Assembly (NCBI RefSeq): GCF_009806985.1
Contig: NZ_WUAX01000009.1
Coordinates: 62,001-126,000 of the forward strand
Direction: 5' to 3'
DNA length: 64,000 nt
From: Halorubrum sp. JWXQ-INN 858
Lineage (GTDB): Archaea; Halobacteriota; Halobacteria; Halobacteriales; Haloferacaceae
Position numbers and translations under genes: made by a program. Shown piece by piece: positions 24,168-33,885 of the stretch (the first letter of the stretch is position 1; each line of letters starts with the position of its first letter). The notes under the pieces were generated by a model. That model did not search any database and had not been told where the DNA came from. It saw only the letters and a list, made by a program, of their open reading frames with translations.

Positions 24168-24974
24168 CTACTCGGCGTCGTCGGCGTCGTCCGCGTCGTC
24201 GGCGTCGTCCGCATCGTCCGCGTCGTCAGCGTCGTCAGCGTCGTCATCGGGGACCTCGATCCCGGCCGCATCGAACGCGGCGGCGACCTCGTCTTCGGGG
24301 ACCGTGTGGTAGCCGTCCGCGTCGGTGATCGTCGCGACCGCGAGGTCGCCGGGCTCCAGTTCGTCGTCGCGAGCCGCGAGCGCGCGGATCCCGAGACCGA
24401 CGCCGTCGTCGAGCGAGAGGTCCTCGCTCCACTCCTCCTCGAGGACCTCCTGGATCGCCTTCCGGCCGCCCCCGATCACGGTCGCCTTCCACTCGTTGGG
24501 GGTCCCGGAGGGGTCCGCGGCGAACAACCGCGGCTCGCCGTTCTCGATCCCGCCGATCAGGAGCGCCGCACCGTACGGGCGGGTGCCGCCGCGCTGGGTG
24601 TTCTCCTGGACGTGGTCGGTGACGTACTTCGTCAGCGCCTCGACGCCGACCGGCTCGCCGTACCGGAGGCGGTTCCCCTGTGCCTGCCGGCGCGCGAAGT
24701 CGATCAGCTGCCGGGCGTCCGCGACGTGGCCCGCGCTCGCGGTGCCGACGTGGTCGTCGAGCTTGTGGAGCTTCTCGATGCTCTCGGCCTCCATCAGCGT
24801 CGAGGAGGCGCGGGACATCGCGACGAAGACGACGCCCTCAGCGGTTCGGACCCCGACGCTCGGCGCGCCGCGGGAGACCGCCTCGCGGGCGTACTCGACC
24901 TGATAGATCCGACCGTCCGGCGAGAACAGCGACGTACCGCGGTCGTATGCCTGCTGGTCGTTACCGCCCATCAT
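24168..24974 (-). CDS. psmA: Proteasome alpha subunit
   Basis: A 268-residue 20S core alpha subunit. The gating N-terminus and signature are clear (YDRGTSLFSPDGRIYQVEYA, residues 10-29), and the pocket for C-terminal HbYX tails lies around ASSTLMEAESIEKLHKL. The last 25 residues are a run of Asp-Asp-Ala triplets encoded by 9-bp repeats, longer than in most haloarchaeal PsmA proteins I can recall. Two adjacent ATGs (24974, 24971) are possible; minus-strand GGTGATC just upstream is a good Shine-Dalgarno complement. Regulatory partners in the window are a PAC2 protein (28203-28943) and Cdc48 (55587-57866). Confidence 0.95.
   Translation of the reverse strand: MMGGNDQQAYDRGTSLFSPDGRIYQVEYAREAVSRGAPSVGVRTAEGVVFVAMSRASSTLMEAESIEKLHKLDDHVGTASAGHVADARQLIDFARRQAQGNRLRYGEPVGVEALTKYVTDHVQENTQRGGTRPYGAALLIGGIENGEPRLFAADPSGTPNEWKATVIGGGRKAIQEVLEEEWSEDLSLDDGVGLGIRALAARDDELEPGDLAVATITDADGYHTVPEDEVAAAFDAAGIEVPDDDADDADDADDADDADDADDADDAE
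24170..24250. repeat. 9-bp repeat in the psmA 3' end
   Basis: About eight consecutive 9-mers of GTCGTCNGC type encode Asp-Asp-Ala triplets at the very end of PsmA. Confidence 0.85.
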
Positions 24975-25080
24975 CGACGATCACCCGTCCACACGTGTAC
25001 GCGTTCGCTCATTGCCACTACGTAACGGCGGACGGTTGAAAAAGCCTCCCTAACCGGGACGGGCCGGCGATGGGTGCGGT

Positions 25081-25151
25081 GCACGGAACGGCGGGGGGCG
25101 CATCGCACGGAGCGGTGGGGGGCGCATCGCACGGAACGGCGGGTGTGCGCC
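25081..25151. repeat. 24-bp tandem repeat, 2.9 units
   Basis: Units at 25081, 25105 and a partial at 25129 (GCACGGAACGGCGGGGGGCGCATC type, two mismatches). It fills the spacer downstream of the psmA promoter and upstream of the 3' end of folA. Confidence 0.9.
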
Positions 25152-25155
25152 GCCT

Positions 25156-25707
25156 TCAGTTCTCCGCACGAACGTAGGTGACGAACGCGAGGTCTCCTTC
25201 CACCTGCCGGTCCGTTTCGACCCACTCCGTGGGGTCCCACGCCGGGAAGCGCGTGTCCCCGTCCGGCGAGTCGGGGATCTCCGTGATAACCATCCGGTCC
25301 GCGACGTTGAGGAACGCCTCGTACACCGTCGCCCCTCCGATCACGTAGACGGTCGAGACGCCGCGGTCGACGGCGTTCGCCCGGGCGCGTTCGATCGCCG
25401 CCTCGACGTCGTGTGCGACGACCGCCCCCGTCGGGAGGTCCAGGTCCCGCGTGGTCAACACGATGCTCGTTCGGTCCGGGAGCGGGCCACCGATCCGGTC
25501 GGCGATGCTCTCGTAGGTGGTTCGCCCGACGATCACTGGGTGGTCGACGGTGAGCCGTTTGAAGTGCCGCAGGTCCGCCGGGTAGTGCCAGGGCATCCCG
25601 TCGTCCGCGCCGATGACGCGGTTCGCCGCGACGGCCGCGACGAGAACGAACTCGACGTCCCCGTCGGCGTTCGTCCCCGCGTCCGCATCAGCATTCGTCC
25701 CCGTCAT
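25156..25707 (-). CDS. folA: Dihydrofolate reductase
   Basis: A 183-residue DHFR. Recognisable blocks are GMPWHYPADLRHFKRLT (Trp loop and helix), VIVGRTTYESI and VYVIGGATVYEAF. The first 16 residues are an Asn/Asp/Ala extension before the first strand (FVLVAAVA). ATG 25707 shares one base with the thyA stop (TGATG), so translation is coupled. It regenerates tetrahydrofolate from the dihydrofolate made by ThyA, which explains the pairing; the same pair (hts with a DHFR gene) is known in Haloferax. Confidence 0.95.
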   Translation of the reverse strand: MTGTNADADAGTNADGDVEFVLVAAVAANRVIGADDGMPWHYPADLRHFKRLTVDHPVIVGRTTYESIADRIGGPLPDRTSIVLTTRDLDLPTGAVVAHDVEAAIERARANAVDRGVSTVYVIGGATVYEAFLNVADRMVITEIPDSPDGDTRFPAWDPTEWVETDRQVEGDLAFVTYVRAEN

Positions 25708-26735
25708 CACTCCGCGACGGCGAACGTCAGCCCGTCGGCGCAGTCGTAGTCGACGATCGCGACGTCCTCGTACGTCAGCTCGTCGAGCGGCTTGTCCGCG
25801 ATCTCGATCCGCGGTCGCGGACGGGGCTCCCGCGAGAGCTGTTCGAGGAGCCCGGGGACGTGGTCGTACCCCGCCTCCCCGTCGGCCTCCGCGGGAGCTT
25901 CCCCTTCGAGCCACTCCTTGATCGACAGGTAGCCCGCCCTGTCGTCCACGTCCGCGAGCCGCTCCTGAAGCTCCGAAAGGTGTTGTGCGTACCACGCGCC
26001 GCGGTCACCCCGTCCGCAGTAGACGTGGGCGTCGACGACGGTGTGGCCGAACTCGCCGACCTCGAACCCGGACTGCTGGGCGAGCGCGTTCGCGAGCAGC
26101 GCGTACGCGGCGATGTTGAAGGGCACTCCGAGCGCGATGTCGCCGGAGCGCTGTGTGAGGTGCAGGTTGAGCCGGCCGTCCTGTACGTTGACGACGAACG
26201 TGTAGTGACACGGCGGCAGCGTCGAGGTCGCGGCGTTCGCGGGATGCCACGCGCTCACCACCATCCGACGCGAACGAGGGTTCTCCGCGAGCGTGTCGAG
26301 GACGTACCCGATCTGGTCGAAGGTCCGGCGCTCGTGGCCGTCGGCGTCCTCCTCGACGGTCACCCAGCGGTGTGCGTCCTCGGGCCACGTCTCGCCGGGC
26401 AGGCCGGCGGCGTCGTCCGGCACGGGGTATCGTCGCCAGAACCGACCGTACGCGGTGTCGAGCCGCCCCGCCTCGTCGGCCCACGCGTCCCAGATCTTCG
26501 TCTCCTCGCGCAGGTTCCGGACGTGCTCCTCGCCCGAGAGGTACCAGAGCACCTCGTGGATCAGCGAGTTCCAGCGGTAGCCGTCCATCCGCTTCGTCGT
26601 GAGGAGGGGGAACCCCTCCGAGAGGTCGACCGTGTACTGGCCGCTGAAGCTCGCGACGGTGTCGACGCCGGTCCGGTTCGGCTTGTACGTGCCCGTCGAC
26701 AGGGTGTCGTCGACGAGATCGAGGTACTGTTGCAT
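25707..26735 (-). CDS. thyA: Thymidylate synthase ThyA
   Basis: A 342-residue ThyA-type enzyme for dUMP to dTMP. The catalytic Cys is C176 in STLPPCHYTF, with QRSGD at 195-199 binding the phosphate and VPFNIAAYA after it. It is longer than the bacterial form (about 264) because of insertions at about 104-135 and 245-300, the second rich in Glu and Ala. The first of two genes; folA follows with a 1-nt overlap. Together they show that this organism uses ThyA/DHFR, not ThyX. Confidence 0.96.
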   Translation of the reverse strand: MQQYLDLVDDTLSTGTYKPNRTGVDTVASFSGQYTVDLSEGFPLLTTKRMDGYRWNSLIHEVLWYLSGEEHVRNLREETKIWDAWADEAGRLDTAYGRFWRRYPVPDDAAGLPGETWPEDAHRWVTVEEDADGHERRTFDQIGYVLDTLAENPRSRRMVVSAWHPANAATSTLPPCHYTFVVNVQDGRLNLHLTQRSGDIALGVPFNIAAYALLANALAQQSGFEVGEFGHTVVDAHVYCGRGDRGAWYAQHLSELQERLADVDDRAGYLSIKEWLEGEAPAEADGEAGYDHVPGLLEQLSREPRPRPRIEIADKPLDELTYEDVAIVDYDCADGLTFAVAE

Positions 26736-26928
26736 GGGTGTCGGTCCCCCGCGACCGTCGCGGTCGGCGGGGTGGAGTCTCTACCATAGCGCGGACCGGC
26801 AAGGACGTAAACGGTCCGGAAACAGTCGTGGACGGATCGGTCGGGTTGACGAGGTGATCGGTCGAGACAACGAACGGATCGGCTCCGGCGGGGTCCCGAG
26901 GTCCCCATCGGGCGACATCCCGAGTGAT

Positions 26929-27978
26929 TTATAAATCCGGGATCCCGTCGCGGCCGAGGACGATCTCCTGTCCCTCGACGTCCTCCAGCGCGGCCACCCG
27001 GCCGCCGATCTCGACGGGACCGGACTCCGTCTCGACGACGAGCGAGGCGACCTCCTCCGTGTCCTCGAAGGCGACGTCGACGACCTTTCCGCGGACCGTG
27101 ACCGGCTCGCCCGTCTCGATGTCCCGGCCCTCCACGGCGGCGTAGAACTCGCCGTCCAGCTCGCGGACGTCCTTCACCGCGCGGCGGATCGAGGCGTATC
27201 GACGCGGGAACGGTCGTGCCTTCCCGTCGGCGACGAGCGTCTCGGCGGTCGTCCAGAGCACGGTGCCGAAGAAGCCGGAGACGAGGAAGCCGAGCGCCGA
27301 GCGGTTGAAGATGACGCCGTAGCGCTCTCGGTCGTCGCGGAGCGCGTCCTGGGTGGCGTAGACGGAGTACTCGCCGTCGCCGACCGCGAGGACCGGCGTG
27401 GTGATCCCGCGTCGCGCCCGGGCGATGGTCGCGACGTCGAGGTAGTCGAACTCCGCAGGGTCCGGCGCGCGCGAGGCGGGCGTGACGAGCAGTTCGATGC
27501 TGACGCCCTCGGCGACCTTCCGCGCGAGGTCGTCGCGGAACCGACGGAGCAGATCGGGCGTCAGCGACACGGCCAGCTCGTACTCCGCGCCCGTGATCAC
27601 CTCCTCGATGTATCGGAGGATCGTCGACCGCGACTTGACGAGCGACACCGCCTCCGTCTCGCGGGTCGGGGCCGTGTACCGGGCCTCCAGCTCGTCGACC
27701 ATCTCCGAGAACGACGATCGGAGCTCCCCGAACGCGTCGGCGGGGTCGACCGCGACGATCTTCATCGGACGCGACTCCCGGAGCTCGACGAGCCCGCGGT
27801 CGGAGAGGCTCCGGACGGTGTCGTACACGCGCGGCTGTGGGATGTCCGTTCGCTCGGCGATGTCGCTCGCGGTCAGTTCCCCGTGTTCTAACACGGCGAG
27901 GTACGCGTCGATCTCGTACTCGCCGAGGTTGAACCGGTCGCCGACGTAATCGAGGGTCGCGCGGAGATCGTCTGCCAT
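26929..27978 (-). CDS. trmB: TrmB-family transcriptional regulator
   Basis: A 349-residue full-length TrmB. An N-terminal winged helix-turn-helix (about 15-75: [35 protein letters not shown]) is followed by a long sugar-sensing C-terminal domain. Its size and sequence match the haloarchaeal TrmB that in Halobacterium controls gluconeogenesis and cofactor genes in response to glucose. ATG 27978 has ATATAC centred 27 nt upstream (28001-28010), so the transcript is probably leaderless. Monocistronic. Confidence 0.88.
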   Translation of the reverse strand: MADDLRATLDYVGDRFNLGEYEIDAYLAVLEHGELTASDIAERTDIPQPRVYDTVRSLSDRGLVELRESRPMKIVAVDPADAFGELRSSFSEMVDELEARYTAPTRETEAVSLVKSRSTILRYIEEVITGAEYELAVSLTPDLLRRFRDDLARKVAEGVSIELLVTPASRAPDPAEFDYLDVATIARARRGITTPVLAVGDGEYSVYATQDALRDDRERYGVIFNRSALGFLVSGFFGTVLWTTAETLVADGKARPFPRRYASIRRAVKDVRELDGEFYAAVEGRDIETGEPVTVRGKVVDVAFEDTEEVASLVVETESGPVEIGGRVAALEDVEGQEIVLGRDGIPDL

Positions 27979-28000
27979 GTCCCGTCCAACACGGCCCCGC

Positions 28001-28010
28001 GGTATATGTT
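28001..28010 (-). promoter_or_regulatory. TATA box of trmB
   Basis: Minus-strand AACATATACC, centred 27 nt before ATG 27978 and preceded by the A-rich run TAGTAAA. Confidence 0.6.
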
Positions 28011-28092
28011 TTTACTATGTGACGAGTTGCACGCCGTTTCGAAGCTGAATACCCGACTTGCAGCACGAGGGGCCGACTGTTCGACGATTCGA

Positions 28093-28140
28093 CGGCTTGA
28101 CGACTCGACCGCTTGACGGCTTGACGACTCGACCGCTTGA
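28093..28140. repeat. 24-bp perfect tandem duplication
   Basis: 28093-28116 and 28117-28140 are identical 24-mers (CGGCTTGACGACTCGACCGC...). They lie in the spacer between trmB and the PAC2 gene. Confidence 0.95.
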
Positions 28141-28202
28141 CGGGACGCCACGGATTCGAACCGGGTTACCACCGGGTCGCCACCGGATCGCTGAGCCGTC
28201 GG

Positions 28203-28943
28203 CTACATGTACATCCGGTCGTCGCTCTGTTCGTGTTCGCGCCTCTCGATCCGCTCCGCGAGGTCCTGGTAGTACTGGCGGATCTCGGCGGCGAACGTCT
28301 CCAACGGCCCCGCATCGACGCCGAGATCGTACGCCTCGTCGACCGTTTCGACGAGCCGCACCGCCGCGTCGACGTCGGGCGCTTGCGCGTGGACGGGCGT
28401 GACGAACAGCCCGACGGCCAGCGGCGAGTCCATCCCGTACTCGAGGAACGCGGCGTTCATCCCGTCGAGGAACCCGGCCTCCATCGGGGGAACGTCCAGC
28501 CCTTCGAGGCGACTCTCCCGGTAGTCGTCGGTCGCGACGTAGAACGTTCGGTGCCCTTCTTCCCCGTGTGGGATCGGGACCCCGGCGAGCACAGAGATCT
28601 CGGCGACCTCGTTGTCCGCGGTCCAGTCCAGGATCGACGTCGCGAGCGCTTCGCCGAGGACGGAGGGAACGAACTGTTCACCGACGAGGATCGTCACGTC
28701 GAGGTCCGGCCGCGAGTAGAGCCGCGTCGGGTGTCGTGGGCGTCCCTTCTCGAACGGGGTGATCGACGGGACCCCCTCCGCGCGGATGTGGCCGGTCTCC
28801 TCGAGTTCGAGGTGGTCGACGAGGTAGTCGACCGCGGTGAGTCCGGCGAGGCCGTACGCAGAGAACCCAGCGAGGAGGCTCTCACTCGGGGACGATTCGT
28901 GAGTGACGTCGAACGACGGAGTGTCGCGGAACATCCCGAACAT
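28203..28943 (-). CDS. PAC2-family proteasome assembly chaperone-like protein
   Basis: A 246-residue PAC2 protein. Core blocks are SLLAGFSAYGLAGLTAVDYL near the N-terminus, then ILVGEQFVP, EISVLAGVPIPH and GFLDGMNAAFLEYG. Archaeal PAC2 proteins bind the proteasome alpha ring. The last three residues are Met-Tyr-Met, which fits the HbYX rule (hydrophobic, Tyr, any) used by proteasome activators to dock into alpha-subunit pockets. It lies 3 kb from psmA. The C-terminal 35 residues are a charged helix that would project this tail. Confidence 0.85.
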   Translation of the reverse strand: MFGMFRDTPSFDVTHESSPSESLLAGFSAYGLAGLTAVDYLVDHLELEETGHIRAEGVPSITPFEKGRPRHPTRLYSRPDLDVTILVGEQFVPSVLGEALATSILDWTADNEVAEISVLAGVPIPHGEEGHRTFYVATDDYRESRLEGLDVPPMEAGFLDGMNAAFLEYGMDSPLAVGLFVTPVHAQAPDVDAAVRLVETVDEAYDLGVDAGPLETFAAEIRQYYQDLAERIERREHEQSDDRMYM

Positions 28944-29034
28944 ACGTGCGATTCGTTCGGAGTCGTGTTAGCGTTTCCCCCGGTCCGGATCCGCGGGAGG
29001 AAACGCTTTTTCGGGTGGGGGACGCGGATAGGCC

Positions 29035-30144
29035 ATGGTCCAGACGGACGGCATCGTGCCGGTCACCGAGTGGTTCCCGTGGCTGGCAGAGGTGCCCGGC
29101 GTGCGCGTGCTCTTCGTCGTCCTCTGTGTCGTGGTCGGCGCGGTGTTCGCGCGATTCCTCGTCCGGCTCCTCGGCCGTCCCGTCGCGCAACGGTTCTCCC
29201 GACAGAGCGTCGCCCAGACGATCATCCGGGGCGTCCGCGTCGGGACCATCGGGTCCGCCCTGCTGTTCGGGCTGTGGTCGGTCGGCGTCCGGTTCACCGA
29301 CGTGCTCCTCATCGGGACGGTGCTCTCCGCGGTCATCGGCATCATCCTCGCGCCGCTCATCGGGAACTTCATCAACGGCGTGTTCATCCTCGCGGACCAG
29401 CCGTTCGAGATCGGCGACATGATCGAGTTGGAGGACGGCACCCAGGGGTTCGTCGACGACATCACGATCCGGTACACGAAGATCTTCACGCTGGACAACA
29501 CCTTCCTCGTCGTCCCGAACGGGAACATGCGCGACCGCGACGTCACCAACTACTCCGCCGAGGACGAGCGCACCCGCCGGACCCTCGACCTGCTCGTCAC
29601 CTACGAGTGCGACGTCGCCGAGGCCCGCCGGATCATGGAGCGAGCCGCCCGGAACTGTAAGGCGGTCATCGAGGGGGGCCCCGACATCCGGATCGGCGTC
29701 GCGCGGTACAACGCGAGCCCCGACTGTCGCGTCCACGAGTTCGCCGACGACGGCGTCCTCCTCCGCCTGCGGTACTGGGTGAAGAAGCCGTACAAGCTCG
29801 GCAAGGTCCAGTCCGACGTCAACGCACGGGTCCGCGAGCTCGCCGCCGACGCCGACGTGGAGATGGCGTACCCCCACCGTCACCTCGTCTTCGACGACAC
29901 CTCGGGGATCGCTCGCGTCGGCCTCGATCCCGACGACGCTCCGATCGGGGACGCCGACGGCGACACCTCGGCCGAGGACGTCGACGGTGGCGCGGACGCG
30001 TCCGATCCTGGCGGCTCCGACGCCGAAACCGAGTCCGAGAGGAGCGGGACACGCTCCGGAGGCGGAGAAACGGGACGCGAACGCGACGACGACCTCGATC
30101 GCCGCCCCGATCGCGACGACCAGGACGCGAACCCTCCGGGATGA
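29035..30144 (+). CDS. MscS-family mechanosensitive channel
   Basis: A 369-residue channel with three N-terminal helices (17-40, about 70-88, 92-125) and an MscS beta/C-terminal domain. The pore helix IGIILAPLIGNFINGVFILAD and the following QPFEIGDMIELEDG are typical, and FLVVPNGNMRDRDVTNYS matches the beta domain. It should release solutes on hypo-osmotic shock. The last 75 residues are a disordered Asp/Gly/Ser/Arg tail. ATG 29035 has CGCTTTTTCG about 27 nt upstream. A second, only distantly similar MscS lies at 62233-63438. Confidence 0.9.
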   Translation: MVQTDGIVPVTEWFPWLAEVPGVRVLFVVLCVVVGAVFARFLVRLLGRPVAQRFSRQSVAQTIIRGVRVGTIGSALLFGLWSVGVRFTDVLLIGTVLSAVIGIILAPLIGNFINGVFILADQPFEIGDMIELEDGTQGFVDDITIRYTKIFTLDNTFLVVPNGNMRDRDVTNYSAEDERTRRTLDLLVTYECDVAEARRIMERAARNCKAVIEGGPDIRIGVARYNASPDCRVHEFADDGVLLRLRYWVKKPYKLGKVQSDVNARVRELAADADVEMAYPHRHLVFDDTSGIARVGLDPDDAPIGDADGDTSAEDVDGGADASDPGGSDAETESERSGTRSGGGETGRERDDDLDRRPDRDDQDANPPG

Positions 30145-30162
30145 GACCCGGACGAGGGCGCG

Positions 30163-30224
30163 TAGATCGGCCAGGCGGATCCCTATAGATCGGCCAGACG
30201 GATCCCTATAGATCGGTCGGTCGG
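30163..30224. repeat. 23-bp tandem repeat that duplicates a TATA-like element
   Basis: Units 30163-30185 and 30186-30208, and a partial from 30209 (TAGATCGGCCAGACGGATCC...). Each full unit ends CCTATAGATC with its neighbour, so a TATA-like motif is present at each junction just upstream of the MATE gene. Confidence 0.9.
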
Positions 30225-30238
30225 AACCGCAAGGGTGA

Positions 30239-31855
30239 TTGGCGGACGAGCACCCCTATCGATACGTGACGAGCCCGCCCTCCACGGATCCGTCAGACGA
30301 CCACGAGCCGAGCGGCAGCGAGGATCGGCCTCCGGAGCCGTCGGCCGATACCGACGACCCTCGCGACTCGATCACCGAGGGGAGCCTGATCCGTCCGCTG
30401 TTTCATCTGGCGTGGCCGATCGTCGTCATCCAGCTGCTCCAGGTGACGTACAACGTCGTCGACACCCTCTACCTCGGCCGGCTCTCGGCGGAGGCGGTCG
30501 GGGCGATCAGCCTGGCGTTCCCGCTCATCTTCCTGCTGATCGCGGTCGCCGGCGGGTTCACCACGGCGGGCGCGATCCTCGTCGCTCAGTACACCGGCGC
30601 GAAAGGCGACCGCTCGGCCGGCCTCGTCGCCGGACAGACGGTCCTCACCGTCGCCGTCCTCTCGGTGGCTATCGGGGCCGTCGGCTACCTCTACACCCGG
30701 CCGGCCCTGGAGCTGTTGCCGAGCGATCCGGACACCGCGGCGACGGTGGTCCCGCTCGCGGCCGATTACATGGAGATCATCTTCCTCGGGATCCCGCTGA
30801 TGTTCGGCTTCTTCGTCTTCTCCGCGCTGATGCGCGGCTACGGCGACACTCGAACGCCGATGGCCGTGATGTTCCTCTCCGTGCTCCTGAACGTGGTCCT
30901 CGACCCGTTCCTCATCTTCGGGTTCGCCGACAACCCCCTGTTCGGATGGCTCGCCGCGGTCCCGGGCGTCGCCGCGCTCGATCCCGTCGCCGTCGAGGCG
31001 TCGCTGTTCGCGGCGACGGGGTTCACCGGGTACGGGATCGAGGGGGCGGCGCTCGCGACGATCGCCGCGCGCGGCGTCGCGACCGCCGTCGGCCTCTGGC
31101 TGCTGTTCGCGACGGACCTCGGGCCGGCGGTCACCGTCGCCCACCTCGCGCCGGACCTCGAGTTCATCGGCGACATCTTTCGGCTGGGGCTCCCCTCCAG
31201 CGTCGAGCAGACGACGAGCGCGCTGGCGATGATCACCCTCACGGCCATGATCGTGACGTTCTCGCCCCCGGTCGTCGCGGCCTACGGGCTCGGGAACCGG
31301 CTCATATCGCTCGTCTTCCTGCCAGCGATGGGGCTCGGCCGCGCCATCGACACGATGGTCGGTCAGAACCTCGGCGCGGGGCGCGCCGATCGGGCCGCGA
31401 GAGCGGTCCGGCTCGCGGCGACGACCGGTGCGGGGGTGATGCTCGTCGTCGCCGTCGTCGCCGTGACGTTCACGGAGCCGATCGTCGCCGTCTTCCTCGG
31501 CGACGTGCCGGACGCCCCGGCGACGATCGCGTACGCGGTCGACTACGTGCGGATCCGGTCCGTGGAGTTCGCCTTTATCGGCGTCTCACAGGTGATCCTC
31601 GGCGCGTTCCGCGGGGCCGGCAACACCAAGACCGCGATGGTGATCTCGATACTCACCCTCTGGGTCGGCCGCGTCGCGAGCGTCGGGTACCTCGTGTTCG
31701 TCGCCGGCTGGGGCGTGACCGGGGTGTGGGTCGGGATGGCGGTCGGTAACGTCCTCGGCGCAGTCATCGGCGTCGCGTGGTTCGCCCGCGGCACCTGGAC
31801 CGAGCGATACGTCGACGACCCGCGCCCCGAGGCCGACCCGATCGGCGAGGACTGA
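30239..31855 (+). CDS. MATE-family multidrug/Na+ efflux transporter
   Basis: A protein of up to 538 residues with twelve hydrophobic helices in two halves. MATE hallmarks include FHLAWPIVVIQLLQVTYNVVDTLYLGRL near residue 55, SALMRGYGDTRTPM in the first half and GAFRGAGNTKTAM in the second. It should export cationic compounds using Na+ or H+. The start is uncertain: TTG 30239 fits a leaderless transcript from the last TATAGATC copy at 30205-30212, and GTG 30266 is an alternative. The first 40 residues are acidic and disordered. Confidence 0.85.
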   Translation: MADEHPYRYVTSPPSTDPSDDHEPSGSEDRPPEPSADTDDPRDSITEGSLIRPLFHLAWPIVVIQLLQVTYNVVDTLYLGRLSAEAVGAISLAFPLIFLLIAVAGGFTTAGAILVAQYTGAKGDRSAGLVAGQTVLTVAVLSVAIGAVGYLYTRPALELLPSDPDTAATVVPLAADYMEIIFLGIPLMFGFFVFSALMRGYGDTRTPMAVMFLSVLLNVVLDPFLIFGFADNPLFGWLAAVPGVAALDPVAVEASLFAATGFTGYGIEGAALATIAARGVATAVGLWLLFATDLGPAVTVAHLAPDLEFIGDIFRLGLPSSVEQTTSALAMITLTAMIVTFSPPVVAAYGLGNRLISLVFLPAMGLGRAIDTMVGQNLGAGRADRAARAVRLAATTGAGVMLVVAVVAVTFTEPIVAVFLGDVPDAPATIAYAVDYVRIRSVEFAFIGVSQVILGAFRGAGNTKTAMVISILTLWVGRVASVGYLVFVAGWGVTGVWVGMAVGNVLGAVIGVAWFARGTWTERYVDDPRPEADPIGED

Positions 31856-32008
31856 CGCACGTCGCCGGCGCGGTGCGGGTGCGAGCGGACGGGAACGCGG
31901 GAACGACGAAAAAGCGGGGAGGGCGGGAAAAGCGGGAACGACGAGAACAGCGGAGACGACGGGACGCGGAAGAGGGGCGGGAAAGGCCGGAGGCGAGCCG
32001 AAGCGACG

Positions 32009-33793
32009 CTACTCTCGCGTGAGCCGCGGGTTCGTCACCGCACCGTCGGCCGCCGAGGCGAAGTCGCGGCCGTACTTCGCGAGCACGCCGCCCTCGTATG
32101 GGGGTTCGGGGGCCTCCCAATCCGCGGCGCGCGCCTCGATCTCGTCGTCCGAGAGGTCGACCGAGAGGTCGCGGTTCGGGATGTCGACCGTCACGTGGTC
32201 GCCGTCCTCGACGAGTCCGATGGGGCCGCCGACGGCGGCCTCGGGGGCGACGTGGCCGATCATCGGGCCGCGGGTGCCGCCCGAGAAGCGGCCGTCCGTG
32301 AGGAGCGCGACGTCGTCCTCGTGGCCCGCGCCGACGACGGCGGCGGTGACGCCGAGCATCTCCCGCATGCCGGGGCCGCCCCGCGGCCCCTCGTTTCGGA
32401 TGACGATCACGTCGCCCGACTCGATGTCGCCCGACTGGACGTACGCCATCGCGTCCTCCTCGTTCTCGAACACGCGGGCGGGCCCCTCGTGGTGGAACGC
32501 GTCGTCGCCGGTCACCTTCAGGACCGCCCCGTCCGGCGCGAGGTTCCCCTTCAGGACCTTGATCGCGCCCTCCGCCTGTTTGGGCTCGTCGACGCTGTAG
32601 AGGAAGTCCGCTTCGATCGCGTCGTCGTCCGGGAGGTCGCCGGCCGCCTCCAGCTCGGCCAGCTCCTCGGCGACGGTCCGTCCCGTCACCGTCATCGCGT
32701 CGCCGTGGTACAGCCCGGCCTCCAGCAGCCGGCGGATCACGACCGGGACGCCGCCGACCTCGTGGAGGTCGTTCATCACGCGGCTGCCGCCGGGCTGGAG
32801 GTCGGCTATCTTCGGCGTCCGGCGGGAGATCTCGTCGAAGTCCTCGATCGTGAGGTCGACGTCCGCCTCCCCTGCGAGCGCGAGCAGGTGGAGCACGGCG
32901 TTCGTCGAGCCGCCCATCGCGGTCTGGACGGCGATCGCGTTCTCGAACGACTCGCGTGTCAGGACGTCCGAGGGGCGGCGGTCGTTCTCGATGCAGTCGA
33001 GGACGAGCTCGCCGGCGCGTTCGGCGACGGCGTAGCGCTCCTCGTTCTCGGCGGGCGGCGAGGCCGATCCGAGCGGCGCGAGCCCCAGCGCCTCGGAGAT
33101 CGACGCCATCGTGTTCGCGGTGAACATCCCGCCGCACGACCCCGCGCCCGGGCAGGCGTGGCGTTCGAGCTCGTCGAGCTCCTCGCCGCTCATCTCCCCT
33201 TGGGCGTACGCGCCGACGCCCTCGAACACCTGCACGATGGTGACGTCCCGGCCGTCGTGTCTGCCGGGCATGATCGAGCCGCCGTAGAGGAAGACGCTCG
33301 GGAGGTCCGTTCGGATCGCGGCCATCATCATCCCCGGCAGGTTCTTGTCGCAGCCGGCGACCGTGACGAGCGCGTCCATCCGCTCGCCGAAGGAGACGAG
33401 CTCGACGGAGTCGGCGATCACTTCCCGCGAGATGAGACTCGCCTTCATCCCCTCGGTCCCCATCGAGATGGCGTCCGAGATGGTGACGGTGCCGAACTCG
33501 ATCGGCATCCCGCCCGCGGCGTCGATCCCGTCGATGGCGGCGGCGGCGACGTCGTCGAGGTGGACGTTACACGGGGTGATGTCGGCGGCGGGGTTGGGGA
33601 CGCCGACGATCGGTGACGAGAGGTCCTCGTCGTCGAACCCCATCGCACGGAACATCGACCGGTGGGGGGCGCGTTCGGCCCCCTCGGTCACGTCCTTGCT
33701 CGGGAGGTCGTCGTCCTTCTCGCCCGCGAACCGGTCCGCGTCTCGCCGCTCGCTGTCGTCCCCGGCGTCCGATCGGGGTGGCTGGCTGCTCAT
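32009..33793 (-). CDS. ilvD: Dihydroxy-acid dehydratase
   Basis: A 594-residue IlvD/Edd-family enzyme of branched-chain amino-acid synthesis. Fe-S ligand cysteines are C75 (TPCNVHL), C148 (AGCDKN) and C220 ([11 protein letters not shown]). C-terminal IlvD motifs [11 protein letters not shown] and [12 protein letters not shown] are present. The spacing of the three cysteines and the lack of sugar-acid genes nearby favour IlvD over Edd. The N-terminal 35 residues are an acidic extension. Minus-strand TTTTAAGG lies about 25 nt before ATG 33793. It stands alone, not in an ilv operon. Confidence 0.95.
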   Translation of the reverse strand: MSSQPPRSDAGDDSERRDADRFAGEKDDDLPSKDVTEGAERAPHRSMFRAMGFDDEDLSSPIVGVPNPAADITPCNVHLDDVAAAAIDGIDAAGGMPIEFGTVTISDAISMGTEGMKASLISREVIADSVELVSFGERMDALVTVAGCDKNLPGMMMAAIRTDLPSVFLYGGSIMPGRHDGRDVTIVQVFEGVGAYAQGEMSGEELDELERHACPGAGSCGGMFTANTMASISEALGLAPLGSASPPAENEERYAVAERAGELVLDCIENDRRPSDVLTRESFENAIAVQTAMGGSTNAVLHLLALAGEADVDLTIEDFDEISRRTPKIADLQPGGSRVMNDLHEVGGVPVVIRRLLEAGLYHGDAMTVTGRTVAEELAELEAAGDLPDDDAIEADFLYSVDEPKQAEGAIKVLKGNLAPDGAVLKVTGDDAFHHEGPARVFENEEDAMAYVQSGDIESGDVIVIRNEGPRGGPGMREMLGVTAAVVGAGHEDDVALLTDGRFSGGTRGPMIGHVAPEAAVGGPIGLVEDGDHVTVDIPNRDLSVDLSDDEIEARAADWEAPEPPYEGGVLAKYGRDFASAADGAVTNPRLTRE

Positions 33794-33885
33794 ATCCGCC
33801 AGTAGCGCTCGGTCCCCTTAAAACGCCGCAAGGGGGCGAGGCGTCCGGACTCGGGCGGAGGGTGCCGACGCGGACGCGACCGAGG

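Noticed and set aside
28150..28175. tRNA-like T arm (minus strand GGTTCGAATCC) that could mark a tRNA remnant or att site
   Set aside because: No acceptor, D or anticodon stem can be folded around it, and no integrase or second copy is present.
30235..31749. Frame of about 500 codons starting at GTG 30235
   Set aside because: It is an Arg-rich shadow of the MATE transporter, whose family motifs are in another frame.
31856..32008. Purine-rich spacer with repeated GCGGGAACGACGA words
   Set aside because: No clear unit length, no coding frame and no structure; convergent gene ends meet here.
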